Shown: positions 1 to 10,959 of the stretch, one piece after another | Position numbering within the stretch: the first letter of the stretch is position 1 | Layout of the letters: each line of letters begins with the position of its first letter | Assembly (NCBI GenBank): GCA_037179385.1 | Contig: CM074179.1 | Span: forward strand, 4,464,001 to 4,528,000 | DNA: 64,000 bases | From: Holothuria scabra | Lineage: Eukaryota; Echinodermata; Holothuroidea; Aspidochirotida; Holothuriidae | Direction: 5' to 3' | Position numbers and translations under genes: made by a program | The notes under the pieces: model-generated | Seen by the model: the letters and a program-made list of their open reading frames with translations, nothing else | Database searches by the model: none | What the model was told of the DNA's origin: nothing

Positions 1-13
1 GATTAAGTGCGAT

Positions 14-598
14 ATGTCTACCCCCGCACCTAGGCCGTATGTCCCTTCTAAGTTCAGACGCACTGTTTTTCACTCACTCCATAATTTGTCTCATCCAGGT
101 ATTGCTGCTACTATAAAGCTTATTTCTAGCAGAAATGTTTGGAAGGGTATGAATAATGACATTAATGCCTTGTCAAGGTCTTTCCTGCAATGTCAAAAGT
201 CCAAAATTCATCGGCATACTCAAAGTCGTTTAGGTTCTTTTGAGTCACCAGGACGTAGATTCAGTCATATTAATATGGACATTGAAGGTCCTTTACCGCC
301 TTCCAACAATTATACTTACCTGTTAACCATGAAGATACACGCTGGCCTGAGGCCATTCCAATTCCTGAAATTGCGGCTGAAACCGTCGCCAAAGCATTCA
401 TCAGTTTCGATGTTTGGCGTATCACCCCGTGGCTAATGGATTAGCAGAGCGGCTTCTTCGCCAGCTTAAGAGCTCTATTAAAGCTCACCCTTCTGCTTGG
501 AGTGAAGCATTACCTTTAATTCTGTAAGGCATTCGTTCTGCTTTTAAAGCAGACATTAAATGTGGTTCAGCTGAAATGGTGTTTGGTACCACCTTAGT
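14..598 (+). pseudogene. Ty3/Gypsy-like integrase relic
   Basis: This is the remnant of a retrotransposon integrase, the enzyme that joins element cDNA to the genome. The first frame (14 to about 330) has the zinc-binding domain, with His23 and His27 and one Cys at residue 60. The residue where the first Cys of the HHCC set is expected is Phe57. A core start with Asp89 in a DIEGPLP context follows. The frame then shifts to one encoding TRWPEAIPIPE. The stretch that should hold the second catalytic Asp is missing. The end (about 420-598) reads YHPVANGLAER, where the Glu fits the third catalytic residue, and then has a stop codon. A LINE-A 3' end cuts it off at 598. Family assignment rests on this domain order. 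The copy is clearly dead. Confidence 0.85.
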
Positions 599-662
599 GT
601 GCTTTTTAAGTGCATTGAAACGCCACATAAAAAACAAAAACAAAAACTGAAACCGGATCGGG
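598..662 (-). mobile_element. LINE-A 3' terminus, antisense
   Basis: The reverse complement ends with the family's typical 3' tail (GCCGTTTCAATGCACTTAAA then AAGCAC), preceded by the CCGATCCGGTTTCAGTTTTT block seen in other copies. Only about 65 bp are present, so this is a severely 5'-truncated insertion into the Gypsy integrase. Confidence 0.8.
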
Positions 663-663
663 C

Positions 664-741
664 AATGTGACTGTCTCACCTCCGCAAGTGTTCAGTTTGT
701 TGAAGAAAAATGTAAAGGTGGAAGAAGTAGAGATGTTGCAG
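664..741 (+). pseudogene. LINE-A ORF1 fragment
   Basis: This short piece translates to a segment (GNVTVSPPQVFSLLKKNVKV) equivalent to the N-terminal part of ORF1 in the fuller copies at 4.5, 9.9, 21.2 and 39.2 kb. It lies between two LINE 3' ends and has no start, knuckles or end. Confidence 0.65.
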
Positions 742-826
742 TACATAGTTCACGTTATGTTTTGTCCCGTCTGGTCTAAGTTTTCTTATTGGTTCTCCGT
801 GCCCGTTTCTATGTACGTAAAAAGCA
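742..826 (+). mobile_element. LINE-A variant 3' terminus
   Basis: It matches, in the opposite orientation, the 3' end at 1969-2050, including GGTTCTCCGTGCCCGTTTCT and the terminal ATGTACGTAAAAAGC. It shows a second 3'-end subtype, with CGTTTCTATGTACG instead of CGTTTCAATGCACT. Confidence 0.7.
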
Positions 827-1191
827 ACTATTTACCTAAGTAAGCAGTACACAGCGCAGCTGTTCCTCTCCCTTTTTTCAGTTCTGGTCTTCGTCGAGAG
901 CTCTCGCTGGTCGTGCTGAATTTTGGCATTGTACTGTGTGTAACATATTGTCTTCATGGAATTATCACCTCCTAATATAATGGTGACCACATCCTGATAC
1001 TTTGAGATAACTTAAGTGTAAGCTATTACACGTTACCCAATCATCCTGACCAAGTATTACTAAGAAGTAAGCAAACACACCTGTATGTATGTATTATATC
1101 TATTGTCCGTACCAGTGAGTGACCCTGAGTGACCAGGCACTCTGAATACAGAAGTCAAACAGTAAACATCTCAGCTTTATCTCCTCTCAGT
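827..1191. other. Non-coding, with one LINE 5'UTR scrap
   Basis: No coding potential is visible. Bases 878-945 repeat the LINE-A 5'UTR start (AGTTCTGGTCTTCGTCGAGA) with an internal deletion. The rest (946-1191) is AT-rich and unassigned. Confidence 0.5.
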
Positions 1192-1266
1192 TCAGTTCTG
1201 GTCTTCGTCGAGAGCGGACGTGTTTTCACGGAGCTCTCGCTGGTCGTGCTGAATTTTGGCATTGTG
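1192..1266 (+). mobile_element. LINE-A copy H, 5'UTR first part
   Basis: This is the first 75 bp of the LINE-A 5'UTR. It breaks off at GGCATTGTG, exactly where the family's TGTGC-rich stretch would follow. The expected continuation is at 9558, after 8.3 kb of antisense LINE and its nested insertions. I read 1192-1266, 9558-12452 and 25497-26276 as one split element. This is inference from continuity. Confidence 0.6.
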
Positions 1267-1968
1267 GGGGGCTTTTTAAGTGCATCGAAACGGACACTCT
1301 CAAACAGAAAGACCCACAACCGGACCTGGTAAGAACAAAAGTATTAACTATTTACACTACTACCCTTACTTACTTACTTAAGCAAACAAAAATTTATTTT
1401 CTCCCTTAACAAATAAACGGAAATGAAAAACATTTACAGGTTAACGATCACCCCTCCCGCCCTCGTTGAAACAAGTGGACCCCACCGCCTGCCAAACGCC
1501 GCCCTCGGCAGACGGGCGAGGTCCGCTTCAACCATAAGCCTAACCTCCGCCTTCACCGACTTAACGACAGCGTCGGCAGACCTCCCCTCCCCCCTAAACA
1601 CAATATGACATCTGTCTCTCCACAAGGCCAGCTTAATGGAGGCTGAAACAAAGGTCAGAATGTTACAAACACACTGCATGGTGGGGGCGATAGACCATAC
1701 AAGGCGTAGTCCTGGCTAACCGCCCAGGTCCTGCAGGACGTGAGGCGATCAGCGAGGGACTGAAACCACTCCCAGAGGAGGGCGACAAAGCCACACTGCC
1801 AAAACACATGAGGCACACTCTCCCACTTGGTGCATCCAGCGCGGGGACAAATGCCATCTCCAAGACGCCACCGGAGGCGCCTGAGATTCGTGACGATGGC
1901 GTCGTGAGCAATCCGCCACAGCAGGTCTCGCCGGCGGTAATCAAGTGACCTGCTGTGGATCACACGCC
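1267..1968 (-). pseudogene. LINE-A copy M, 3'UTR and ORF2 C-terminus
   Basis: This is an antisense LINE. The 3' terminus lies at 1267-1290 (CTTTTTAAGTGCATCGAAAC), the 3'UTR runs to 1433, and the ORF2 C-terminal region runs from 1434 upward. The protein part has the HSRSLDYRRRDLLWRIAHDA block, then a C-x3-C...H-x4-C set (CPRAGC...HVFWQC) typical of the end of L1/Tx1-type ORF2, and ends in GRRWGPLV...VIVNL. The last 80 residues sit in a different frame (1434-1679) from the preceding block (1655-1993), so a frameshift is present. At 1968 the reading is interrupted by copy N and resumes at 4151. Confidence 0.8.
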
Positions 1969-4150
1969 TTTTTACGTACGTAGAAACGGGCACGGAGAAC
2001 CAATAACAGAACTCAGACCAGACGGGACAAAATGATAACTTGAACTATGTACAGAATTCATACCATTACGGACGCAAACCAAGATTTTTGTGTCAATAAT
2101 TTACAAAACCCACCCAGACCCCAACCCAGTACCCAGGGCTATTTACAAACACCTATTTACACATTACCAAATCAAGCAGAAAACATTTACAAAGACCGCC
2201 CCCGAGAAGCAAAACACAGGCCTATTACAAATTAACTATCACCCGCCCCGCCCGCACCGAAACAATTGGCCCCCAACGTCTGCCGAACGTGGACCTCGGC
2301 AAACGAACAAAGTCGGCATCGACCCTCAGTTTAATTTCCGTCCTCACCGACGCCAACACGACGTCGGCAGGCCTCCCTTCCCCCCTAAAAACAATATTAC
2401 ATCGGTCTCTCCAAACAGCCAGCTTGATGGAGGCCGAAACAAAAGTCAGTATGCCACGAACACTTGTATTGCATGGTGGGGGCGATAGACCATACAATGC
2501 ATAGTCCTGGCTGACCGCCCAAGTGTTGCAAAACGTTAGCCGGTCAGCCAGGGCTTGAAACCACTCCCAGAGGAGGGCCACAAACTCACAATGCCAAAAC
2601 ACATGAGGCACACTCTCCCACTTTGTACATCCAGCACGGGGGCATATGCCATCTCCAAGACGCCACCGAAAACGCTTGAGATTGGTTACAATGGCATCAT
2701 GCGCAATTCGCCACAGGTCTCGCCGGCGGTAGTCTAGTGACTTGCAGTGCACTACGGTCCACACTTCTGGCTGTAAGGCATAGTCGCTTTGATGGACCCT
2801 GCCAGCGAAGTCATCAAAAATGGCCCGGTACAGGTCCCCCGCGCTGGACTGCGAAACCTCCCCTACAGTTGACATCATACGGAGAGTATCCCTCATGTGA
2901 CAATATGTCTTCGAGGGTCTCCCGCTGTGGGGCATACTATTACTAAACAGGGACGGAAAGAACCCACGGAATGACAATCCCCCCCCCCCCCCCCCCCCAA
3001 TAACGGACAAAGTATGCAAAGGGCATCTCACTGTCGACAGCACTAAACGCACACCTTGCCAGGAGAAAACGGAGCTTTGAGGGAAAATGCACAAGGCCCA
3101 GGCCCCCATGTCTAAGTTCCTGGTACACAACCTTTCTTCTGACCAGCTCCGTTTTCCCTGACCATAGGAACTTAAAAACGGCCCTCTCAAGTCGCACAAG
3201 GGCACCCTCTGGAGCAGCCAGAGCAGTGCCCGGGTACCAAAAGAGAGGATAAATGAAACGATTAATAACTGTTACTTTCCCCATTAGACTAATGTAGCGG
3301 TCCCCATAGTCTGTCATCCTAGCCTCCGCCAGGTCCACCTTCTCGTTCCAGGTAAGTGACCCAGGTGAGCCGTAACCAAACCATATACCATTGATTTTCA
3401 TGGCATCGTCCTCCCAAGATGCCACGAAGGGCAGTTGTTTCCATCGCCACTTACCCAGACGGAGTCCTTTGGTCTTTGCGGGGTTCAGTCTGGCACCAGT
3501 CGCTCTTTGAAAGGTAGACAGGGTGTCAGACAGGGCCCTGAAGGAAGCTAGGTCAGAGACCACACACGTGACATCATCGGCATACTGGAGGCATTTGACT
3601 GTTGCTCCACCAGGAATATGAAAAGGTCGGAACAAAGGCTCTTCTTGAAGGGCCCTTGCGAGGGATTCACTAAACAATACATAGAGTAAAGGTGACATGG
3701 GACATCCCTGCCGTACCCCACGTTGGACTCTGAAGGGGTCCGACGGTATGCCATTAACAATTACACGACTATATACATTATTATACAATAAAGCAATCCA
3801 TTTAACAAAACCCGAGTTCAAAGAAAACTTCTTTAAGACTTTAAAAAGAAATCCGTGATCAACCATGTCAAAGGCCTTCTCCTGATCGAGGGAGACAAGC
3901 GCGCATGGAAGATCACGGTCCATTACATACTCTACTAAGTCCCGCACCAACCAGAGGTTCTGCTGAATACTGTGTCCCCGCACCGCACATGTCTGAAAAG
4001 GCCCTACAAGATCCGGCATGACAGTACCTAGCCTGCTGCAAAGGGCTTTCGCCAGGATCTTGTAGTCCACATTTAACAGCGTGATCGGGAGCTTGTTTTT
4101 CGGTTCAAGGGGGTCTCCAGACTTGGGTAACAAGGTTATTACGCCTGTGC
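1969..4150 (-). mobile_element. LINE-A copy N, 5'-truncated, with TSD
   Basis: This 2.18-kb antisense insertion splits the ORF2 of copy M. The same 17 bp (GCTGTGGATCACACGCC) stand at 1952-1968 and 4151-4167, a perfect target-site duplication. The 3' end reads CGTTTCTACGTACGTAAAAA on the minus strand with no poly(A). The element is truncated inside the RT domain at its 5' end. The 3'UTR occupies 1969-2224. Confidence 0.9.
2225..4150 (-). pseudogene. LINE-A copy N ORF2 (RT and C-terminus)
   Basis: This is the reverse transcriptase part of a LINE ORF2. Reading from 4150 downward, the order is the GVITLLPKSGDPLEPKNK block, motif A (SLDQEKAFDMVD), motif B (GVRQGCPMSPLLYVLFSE), and motif C with the catalytic YADD (LQYADDVTCVV). 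Then come the FLWSGKTELVRR block and the C-terminal C-x3-C...H-x4-C motif. RT motifs are intact in one long frame (2943-4169), but a run of 20 C (2979-2998) shifts the frame. The C-terminus continues in another frame (2225-3205). There is no endonuclease, because the copy is 5'-truncated. Confidence 0.9.
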
Positions 4151-4187
4151 GCTGTGGATCACACGCCACACGTCTGGCCCTGACGTG
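4151..4187 (-). pseudogene. LINE-A copy M, short ORF2 segment
   Basis: The segment includes the right-hand duplication copy (4151-4167) plus about 20 bp of antisense ORF2 (CACACGTCTGGCCCTGACG). In sense this continues the block that ends at 1968. It is bounded on the right by the 5'UTR of copy P. Confidence 0.65.
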
Positions 4188-4321
4188 TAGTTCAGTTCTG
4201 GTCTTCGTCGAGAGCGGACGTGTTTTCGCGAGCTCTCGCTGATCGTGCTGAATTTTGGCATTGTGCTGTACTGTGCTGCTTGTTATATTAACATATACTA
4301 CTGTCGTTTTACTGTTGGATA

Positions 4322-5620
4322 TTGGGTGTGGTCTCTCGCTTGGTTTCCGTGCTCGTTTTAAAGCACGCCTGGTCTATAGTTAAGTGTTGGGTTCCCTTTC
4401 TATTTTCCCTGACTGGGTTTGAACTGCTGTGCTGTGCTGAAGTTTTCTCTCTAGTTGCTGCGTGGCCTTGTGCCACAAACCTTTGCTGTATCGTTAAGTT
4501 ACAGTTTGAGTCGAGGGGGAATGTTACACCCCAGCATGTTTTTTCTGTGTTGAAGAACAGTAAGGTAGAGGTTAAGGATATAGAGATGCTGCAGGCCCTT
4601 GCATCCCGAAACACGTATGATTTCAAGTTCCGGACTGATACTGCTCGATTAAAGGGGGTTTCCTCCCTGAAGGGAGTGGAGGGTCTGACTGTCACCCCAT
4701 ATGACCGCTCTGTGGTGGTGACAGTGTTGTACCTCAATTTTGAGGTAGATCAGAGCCTGGTGGCGAGGGTTCTAGGACAGTACGGAACTGTCTCAGACTG
4801 GCGTTGGGTGAAATACAGTGAGGGTGAATTAGCCGGTATTCTCAACGGAAAGAGACAGTTCCGTATGGAGCTGAAACGAGACATCCCCTCCGTCCTGTTC
4901 ATAGGGGGGTCTAAGGCCCACATCAGGTATTTTGGCCAGCCCCGCACATGTTTCCAGTGTAGAGAGGAGGGGCATGAGGCCAAGTCATGCCCAAACAAAC
5001 GCTGTGGCAGATGCTTGCAGTTGGGGCATGACAGGGCAACATGTCCCAATGAGGTGCGGTGTAACCTGTGTGGGGAGGAGGGACATGTCTCTGGTGCCTG
5101 CCCCACGTCGTACTCTGCGCGTGCAAGCGCAGATGTGGAACCGGCAAGTGAACCCTCGTTATCAGACCCTGAACCAATGGTGGAGGAACCCAGGTCCCCT
5201 ACGCCTGATGAGGTGGCACATCAGGTGGAACAAGAGTTCCTAGCTTCTAAGAGATGTGAGGTGGTCTGTGGGAACCCTGAGGTAGGCCCTTCCCAACCCT
5301 CCACATCAGTACCTGAGGCACAATCCGCGGAAGTTCCTGGGGAGGCTGGAATACTGACAGTAGAGAATGACCTTCAACTGTCATCGGATTCGGAGTCTGA
5401 CAGTGCCATGTCAGATGTGGGAGGACCTGCCACAGAGCCTCCACCAAAGGACCCGCCATCTGGGGAGGGCTGGTTTGATTTGTGTGAGGCCGTTGAACTT
5501 GAGCCCAAGTTGAAAAGGTCGGCCTCAGGGGAGGTGTCCGACCGGGGAGGGGGAGTTAGTCCTGTGCCACCAGCACCAGATCCATGTAACAAAAGGGCCA
5601 GGTCAGAGACTGTTTTGTAA
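4322..5620 (+). pseudogene. LINE-A copy P ORF1 (CCHC gag-like protein)
   Basis: This is the presumed RNA-binding ORF1 protein of the LINE. The open frame runs from 4322, but similarity to other copies starts only near 4490. The usual ATG (MPGGRDSSIV in copies H and Q) is lost in a short deletion here. The protein has a VEGLTVTPYDRSVVVTVLYL block, a RYFGQPRTCF segment, and three zinc knuckles of form C-x2-C-x4-H-x4-C (CFQCREEGHEAKSC, CGRCLQLGHDRATC, CNLCGEEGHVSGAC). An acidic, Pro/Ser-rich tail ends in CNKRARSETVL. The tail is uninterrupted, making this one of the better ORF1 copies, although the true start is missing. The binding role is inferred from the knuckles. Confidence 0.85.
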
Positions 5621-5638
5621 TTTCACACTCCACATTTC

Positions 5639-8600
5639 ATGAATGGTCCCCTGTCCCTCATGACCCTGAATGTAAACGGCATGAGGGACAGTCGGAAGCG
5701 GTCCAGAATATTCCAATTTTGTAAATCATCTTCCTCCAAGAGACTCACATTGTTAATGAGGACGATGTCTACACCTGGTCCTACGAATGGGGTGGGGGTT
5801 TGTACGCTTCCTTTGGTTCCGCATCTTCCAATGGATCTGTCATTTTAGTTTCTCCAAGATGGACTTCCCTGGTCGGAAAGGTTGATCATGATCATGAGGA
5901 CCGGTTGGTATGCATCACCATCAAACATCCTTGCGGGAACTTCTTCTAATGTAACGTTTATGCCCCCAACCAACCTACAGACAGAAGGAATTTTTTGGTG
6001 CCCCTCGTATCCTATCTGGAGACTTCAACTGTGTCCCTGACACACGGTTTGATCGAATGTCCACCTTCACATCTTCAAGCTGTAGTGTCGGTATGGTGGA
6101 GTTGGACATGTTCACAAAGAATCACGGACGCCTCAAGGTTGGACAGGGTGTACGCTCCAACGGCTCTGTCACCAAGTGGTTGCGAAGTTGTGGCATGTCC
6201 AATTTCGGACCATGATGCAGTTACTGTCTCTTTCAAACCCCCAGAGTCATGGCCAGTAGGGAGGGGGTTCTGGAAAATGAACACAGATATTCTAACGGAG
6301 GCTGAATATAGCAAAGATTTTAAGGCCAGATACGAAGGGTGGCGAACTTTGAGGCCGGCCTTTTCAAGAGATTTAGAGTGGTGGGATGACGTAAAGACCC
6401 GCATCAAACAGTTTACGGTGGAATATTGTGTAGCAAGAGCTCGTCGAAGAAGGGAGGAGTTCCTTTCCTTTGCTCTAGGGAGAGGAACGGGGACCACTCC
6501 GCACTTCATGCAATCCAGCAGTACCTTGATGGAAAATTACACGGGGCCCGAGTTCGTGCTCGTGTGCATTGTGTAGAGGCGGAGGAGAAACCAACCATTA
6601 AGTTCTACCGGGACGTCACAAAGAATGCCATCGATCGAAGTATAAAAGCTGTCCGTGACGCCCACGGTGTGGTACATAAGGACCCTCTCGACATTGTAGA
6701 AGTGTATAAAAACTTTTATGAGCAGCTGTATACCCAGGCAGATGTCGATGAAGACCTTCAAAAGTCCCTATTAGATAATAATGATGAACTTGGCTCCCCT
6801 TTGACTATTGACGAGCTCTGGAAGGTAGTGGCGAAGATGAAAGGGGGAAAGGCACCTGGGTCCGACGGTATTCCAGTAGAATTCTATAAACGCTTCTGGG
6901 GTACCGTAGCACATGATCTCCGTGACGTATTCGTCTCTGGCTTCCTTGCTGGCTCATTGAGCCACTCGCAGCGCACAGGCATAATTACTTTGCTGCCTAA
7001 GTCAGGAGACCCCCTCGAACCGAAAAACAAACGGCCAATCACAAGATTCTGGCGAAAGCCCTTTGCAACAGGCTAGGCACAGTTACGCCAGATCTTGTGG
7101 GGTCCTTTCAGACTTGTGCGGTGCGGGAACACAGTATTCAGCAGAACCTCTGGGTGGTGCGGGACTTAGTTGAATACGTGATGCACCGTGATCTTCCATG
7201 TGCCCTGGTCTCCCTCGATCAGGAGAAGGCCTTCGACGTGGTTGATCATGGATTCCTCTTTAAAATTTTGAAGAAGTTTTGTTTGAATCCAGTTTTTGTT
7301 AAATGGACCTCCTTATTGTACAATAGTGTAAATAGTCGGGTTATCGTTAATGGCCTACCGTCAGACCCCTTCAGTGTCCAACGTGGTACGACAGGGATGC
7401 CCCCTATCACCATTACTTTACGTATTGTTTAGTGAATCATTAGCAAGACCTTTTAAAGTAGAGCCTTTGTTTCAACCTTTTCACATTCCCGGTGGTGCCT
7501 TCAGTATGCTGATGACGTCACGTGCGTAGTCTCCGACCTAGCTTCCTTCAAGGCACGTTGTCTAAGTTTCAAAGAGCCACAGGTGCCAGACTGAATCCCA
7601 ATAAGACCAAAGGACTTCGCCTAGGTAAGTGGCGGTCAAGAAGACTGCCCTTCGCTGCATCATGGGTAGACGACGCCATAAGGATAAACGGCATATGGTT
7701 TGGTTATGGGCAAACCGAGTTACTTACCTGGAATGAGAAAGTGGACCTGGTGGAAGCTAGGTTGAAGGACTTCGGCGAGCGCCACATTAGCCTGTTCGGA
7801 AAGGTGACAGTTATCAATCGTTTTATTTATCCCATTTTGTGGTATCCAGGCACCGTTCTGGCTGCTCCAAAGGGTGTCCTGTTGCGTCTCGAGAGGGCTG
7901 TGTTTAGGTTTTTATGGTCAGGGAAGACGGAGCTCGTAAGAAGAGGGATGGTATATCAGGATGTTAGGCGTGGTGGGTTGGGCCTTGTGCATTTTCCTTC
8001 CAAACTCCGTTTTCTCGTGACAAAGTGTGTTTATAGTGCTGTAGACAGCAGAATGCCTTTTGCCTATTTTGTCCGTTATTGGGGGGGGGGGGGGATTATC
8101 ATTCCGTCGGTCTTTCCCTCCCTGTTTAGTAACAGTGAACCCCACAGCTGGAGGCCGTCGGAAGCATACAGTCAAATGAGAGAAACGCTCCTAATGATAT
8201 CTAGAGTTGGGGACGTTTCGCGGTTAAGTGCAAGAGACCTATACCAGGCTGTTTTTGAAGAATTGGTTGATGGCGTGTGGTCCACAGCAGATCATTAGAT
8301 TACCGCAGGCGAGACTTGTTGTGGCGAATCGCACATGATGCGATTGTGACTAATCTCAAGCGTCTTCGGTGGCGTCTTGGAGATGGGATTTGCCCACGCA
8401 CTGGATGTACAAAGTGGGAAAGTGTGTCACATGTGTTTTGGCAGTGTGAATTTGTGGCCCTCCTTTGGGAATGGTTCCAAGTCCTGACTGACCGCTTGAC
8501 GATGGGCAACACATGGGCGGTGGGCCGGGACTATGCTTTGTATGGTCTTTCACCCCCGCCATGCAATACAAGTATTCAGGGCATACTTACCTTTGCTTCG

Positions 8601-8780
8601 GCCTCCATAAAGCTGGCCTTATGGAGAGACCGATGTAACGTTGTTTTTAGGGGGATGGGGAAGCCTGCGGACGTCGTCCTGGTGTCGGTGAAGGCGGAGG
8701 TGAGGCTGAGGGTTGAGTCCGACTTCCGATGGGGTCCACTCGTTTCGGTGAGGGGGAACCGTGTGGTGGTCAACTTGTAA
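5639..8780 (+). pseudogene. LINE-A copy P ORF2 (EN-RT), frameshifted
   Basis: ORF2 starts MNGPLSLMTLNVNGMRDSRK. The APE-type endonuclease has the LNVNG motif, but the QETH region is scrambled by a frameshift near 5730. SRLDRVYAP (about 6140) and SDHDAV (about 6210) remain. The RT shows GSDGIPVEFYKRFW (about 6860), motif A SLDQEKAFDVVDH (about 7215) and a damaged motif B, where RGTTGMPP replaces RGVRQGCP. The YADD region is frameshifted near 7505. A 14-G run (8081-8094) breaks the frame at YWGG. The last frame (8277-8780) keeps the C-x3-C...H-x4-C motif and lacks a short segment near its end. At least five frame breaks make it a pseudogene. Confidence 0.85.
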
Positions 8781-9010
8781 TAGGGTGGGTCTGTAAGGTG
8801 CTTGTAAATAGTTGTAAATATGTGTATGTATAGCTTTATTACTGCAATGAACATTTTCTGTACATAGTTTTGTTAATATTTGTACATATAGCTTATTACT
8901 GTAATGAACACAATTTTCTGTTTGATTTAGCAATCTGTAAATAGTTTGCGTTTATGTTTTTGCCCGATCCGGTTTCTTGTTTTGCACGTGCCGTTTCAAT
9001 GCACTTGAAA

Positions 9011-9557
9011 AGCACAGTCCCCGGGCTGGACCCGACCTACGAAGCTGTCAAAAATTGCACTGTACTGTTCCCCCGCACTTGTTTGTGATACGTCTCCTAC
9101 AGTGGACATGGTACGTAGTGTTTCCTTCATGAGACAGTATACCTTTGTGGGCCTCCAGCTGTGAGGTACACTGTTGCTAAACAGGGTGGGAAAAAACCAC
9201 CGGAACGACAATCCCCCCCAATAACGGACAAAGTAGGCGAAAGACATCTCACTGCCGACGGCGCTAAAAACGCACTTAGTCAGGAGAAAACGAAGCTTTG
9301 AAGGAAAGTGCACGAGGCCCAATCCCCCCCGTCCAGGATCTTGGTACACCACCTTTCTTTTGACCAGCTCCATTTTCCCTGACCAAAGGAACCTAAACAC
9401 TGCCCTCTCGAGCCGCACCAGGACACCGTCCGGAGGAGCCAGAACAGTGCCAGGGTACCACAAGAGAGGGTAAATGAAACGATTAATAACTGCTACCTTC
9501 CCAAACAGACTAATGTGGCCATATGCCATTGATTTTCATGGCGTCGTCTACCCACGA
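9011..9557 (-). pseudogene. LINE-A copy M, ORF2 middle segment
   Basis: This antisense ORF2 piece runs in sense from SWVDDAMKINGIW (9557) through SLFGKVAVINRFIYPLLWYP, FLWSGKMELVKRK and FAYFVRYWGG to about IFDSFVGRVQPGD (9011). The reading then continues at 4187 and 1968. The G tract here is the short, frame-preserving seven. The segment stops at 9557, where the (TGTGC) repeat begins, giving the 5'-truncated end of copy M. Confidence 0.8.
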
Positions 9558-9650
9558 TGCTGTGCTGTGCTGTGCTGTGCTGTGCTGTGCTGTGCTGTGC
9601 TGTGCTGTGCTGTGCTGTGCTGTGCTGTGCTGTGCTGTGCTGTGCTGTGC
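9558..9650 (+). repeat. (TGTGC)18 pentanucleotide array
   Basis: Eighteen perfect TGTGC units occupy 9561-9650, with a partial unit before them. Other copies have only a short related stretch at this 5'UTR position (GCATTGTGCTGTACTGTGCT at about 4259). The array therefore looks like a local expansion of the 5'UTR of copy H, at the junction with copy M. Confidence 0.95.
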
Positions 9651-9806
9651 TTCGGGACGTGGTTTAGCCGTGCTCGTTTTAAAGCACGCCTGGTCTATAG
9701 TGTAGTGTTGGGTTCCCTTTCTATTTTCCCTGCCTGTGTTTGATCTGCTGTGCTGAAGTTTTCTCTGTAGTTGCTGCGTGGCCTTGTGCCACAAACTTTT
9801 GCTGCT

Positions 9807-10941
9807 ATGCCCGGAGGTCGGGATAGCAGTATCGTTAGGTTGCAGTTTGAGTCGAGGGGGAATGTTACACCCCAGCATGTTTTTTCTGTGTTGAAGAACA
9901 ATAAGGTAAAGGATATAGAGATGCTGCAGGCCCTTGTATCCCGAAATACGTATGATTTCAAGTTCCGGACTGATGCTGCCCGATTTAAGGGGGTTTCCTC
10001 CCTTAAGGGTGTGGAGGGTCTGACTGTCACCCCATATGATCGCTCTGTGGTAGTGACAGTGTTATACCTCAATTTTGAGGTGGATCAGGGCCTCGTGGCG
10101 AGGGTTCTAGGGCAGTACGGAACTGTCTCTGACTGGCGTTGGGTCAAGTATAATGAAGGTGATTTGGCCGGAATTCTCAACGGAAAGAGACAGTTCCGTA
10201 TGGAGCTGAAGAAAGACATTCCCTCCGTCTTCTTCATAGGGGGTTCGAAGGCCCACATCAGGTATTTCGGTCAGCCCCACACCTATTTCCAGTGTAGAGA
10301 GGAGGGACATGAGGCCAAGTCACGCCCTAACAAACGTTGTGGTTGATGCCTGCAGTTGGGGCATGAAGAGGCAACATGCCCCAATCATGTGCGGTGTAAC
10401 TTGTGCAGGGAGGAGGGACATGTCTCTGGTGCCTGCCCCACATCGTACTCTGCACGTGCAAGTGCAGATGTGGAGCCGGCAAGTGAACCCTCGTCTTCAG
10501 ACCCTGAACCAATGGTGGAGGAACCCAGGTCCCCTACGCCTGATGAGGTGGCACATCAGGTGGAACAAGAGTTCCTAGCTTCTAAGGGATGTGAGGTGGT
10601 CTGTGGGAACCCTGAGGTAGGCCCTTCCCAACCCTCCACATCAGTACCTGGGGCACAATCCGCACCAGCTCCTGAGGAGGCTGGAATACTGACAGTGGAG
10701 AGTGGATTCGGAGTCTGACACGGCCATGTCAGATGTGGGAGGACCTGCCTCAGAGCCTCCACCAAAGGACCCACCATCTGGGGAGGGCTGGTTTGATTTG
10801 TGTGAGGCCGTTGAACTTGAGCCCAAGTTGAAAAGGTCGGCCTCAGGGGAGGTGTCCGACCGGGGAGGGGGAGTTAGTCCTTCTGTGCCACCAGCACCAG
10901 ATCCATGTAATAAAAAGGCTAGGTCAGAGACAGTTTTGTAA
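9807..10941 (+). pseudogene. LINE-A copy H ORF1 (CCHC gag-like)
   Basis: This ORF1 keeps the family start codon (MPGGRDSSIVRLQFESRG). It runs through VEGLTVTPYDRSVVV and the RYFGQP block to the knuckles. The first knuckle has Tyr in place of the usual first Cys (YFQCREEGHEAKSR), and its last Cys is Arg. A stop codon follows in RCG-stop-CLQ at about 10344. The frame continues through the second and third knuckles (10356-10718) and, after another shift, to the common C-terminal tail ending KKARSETVL. The protein is expected to bind element RNA. As it stands it is inactivated. Confidence 0.8.
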
Positions 10942-10959
10942 TTTCACAGTCCACATTTC

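Larger units (their letters stand above)
4188..9010 (+). mobile_element. LINE-A copy P, near full length
   Basis: The copy holds a 5'UTR (4188 to about 4490, starting GTTCAGTTCTGGTCTTCGTC), ORF1 to 5620, an 18-nt gap, ORF2 from 5639 to 8780, and a 3'UTR with the GTGCCGTTTCAATGCACTTG tail at about 8985-9010. It sits inside copy M, whose ORF2 resumes antisense at 9011. No clear long duplication is visible at its ends. The layout is that of a two-ORF Tx1/L1-type LINE. Confidence 0.85.

Noticed and set aside
4309..4737. Minus-strand frame opposite copy P ORF1 (a similar one recurs at 9695-10072 and 39190-39432).
   Set aside because: It recurs only because ORF1 is repeated; it lacks motifs and is a shadow frame.
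9558..9650. A telomere-like or CRISPR-like array.
   Set aside because: The unit TGTGC is not a telomere repeat of animals, and there are no spacers.
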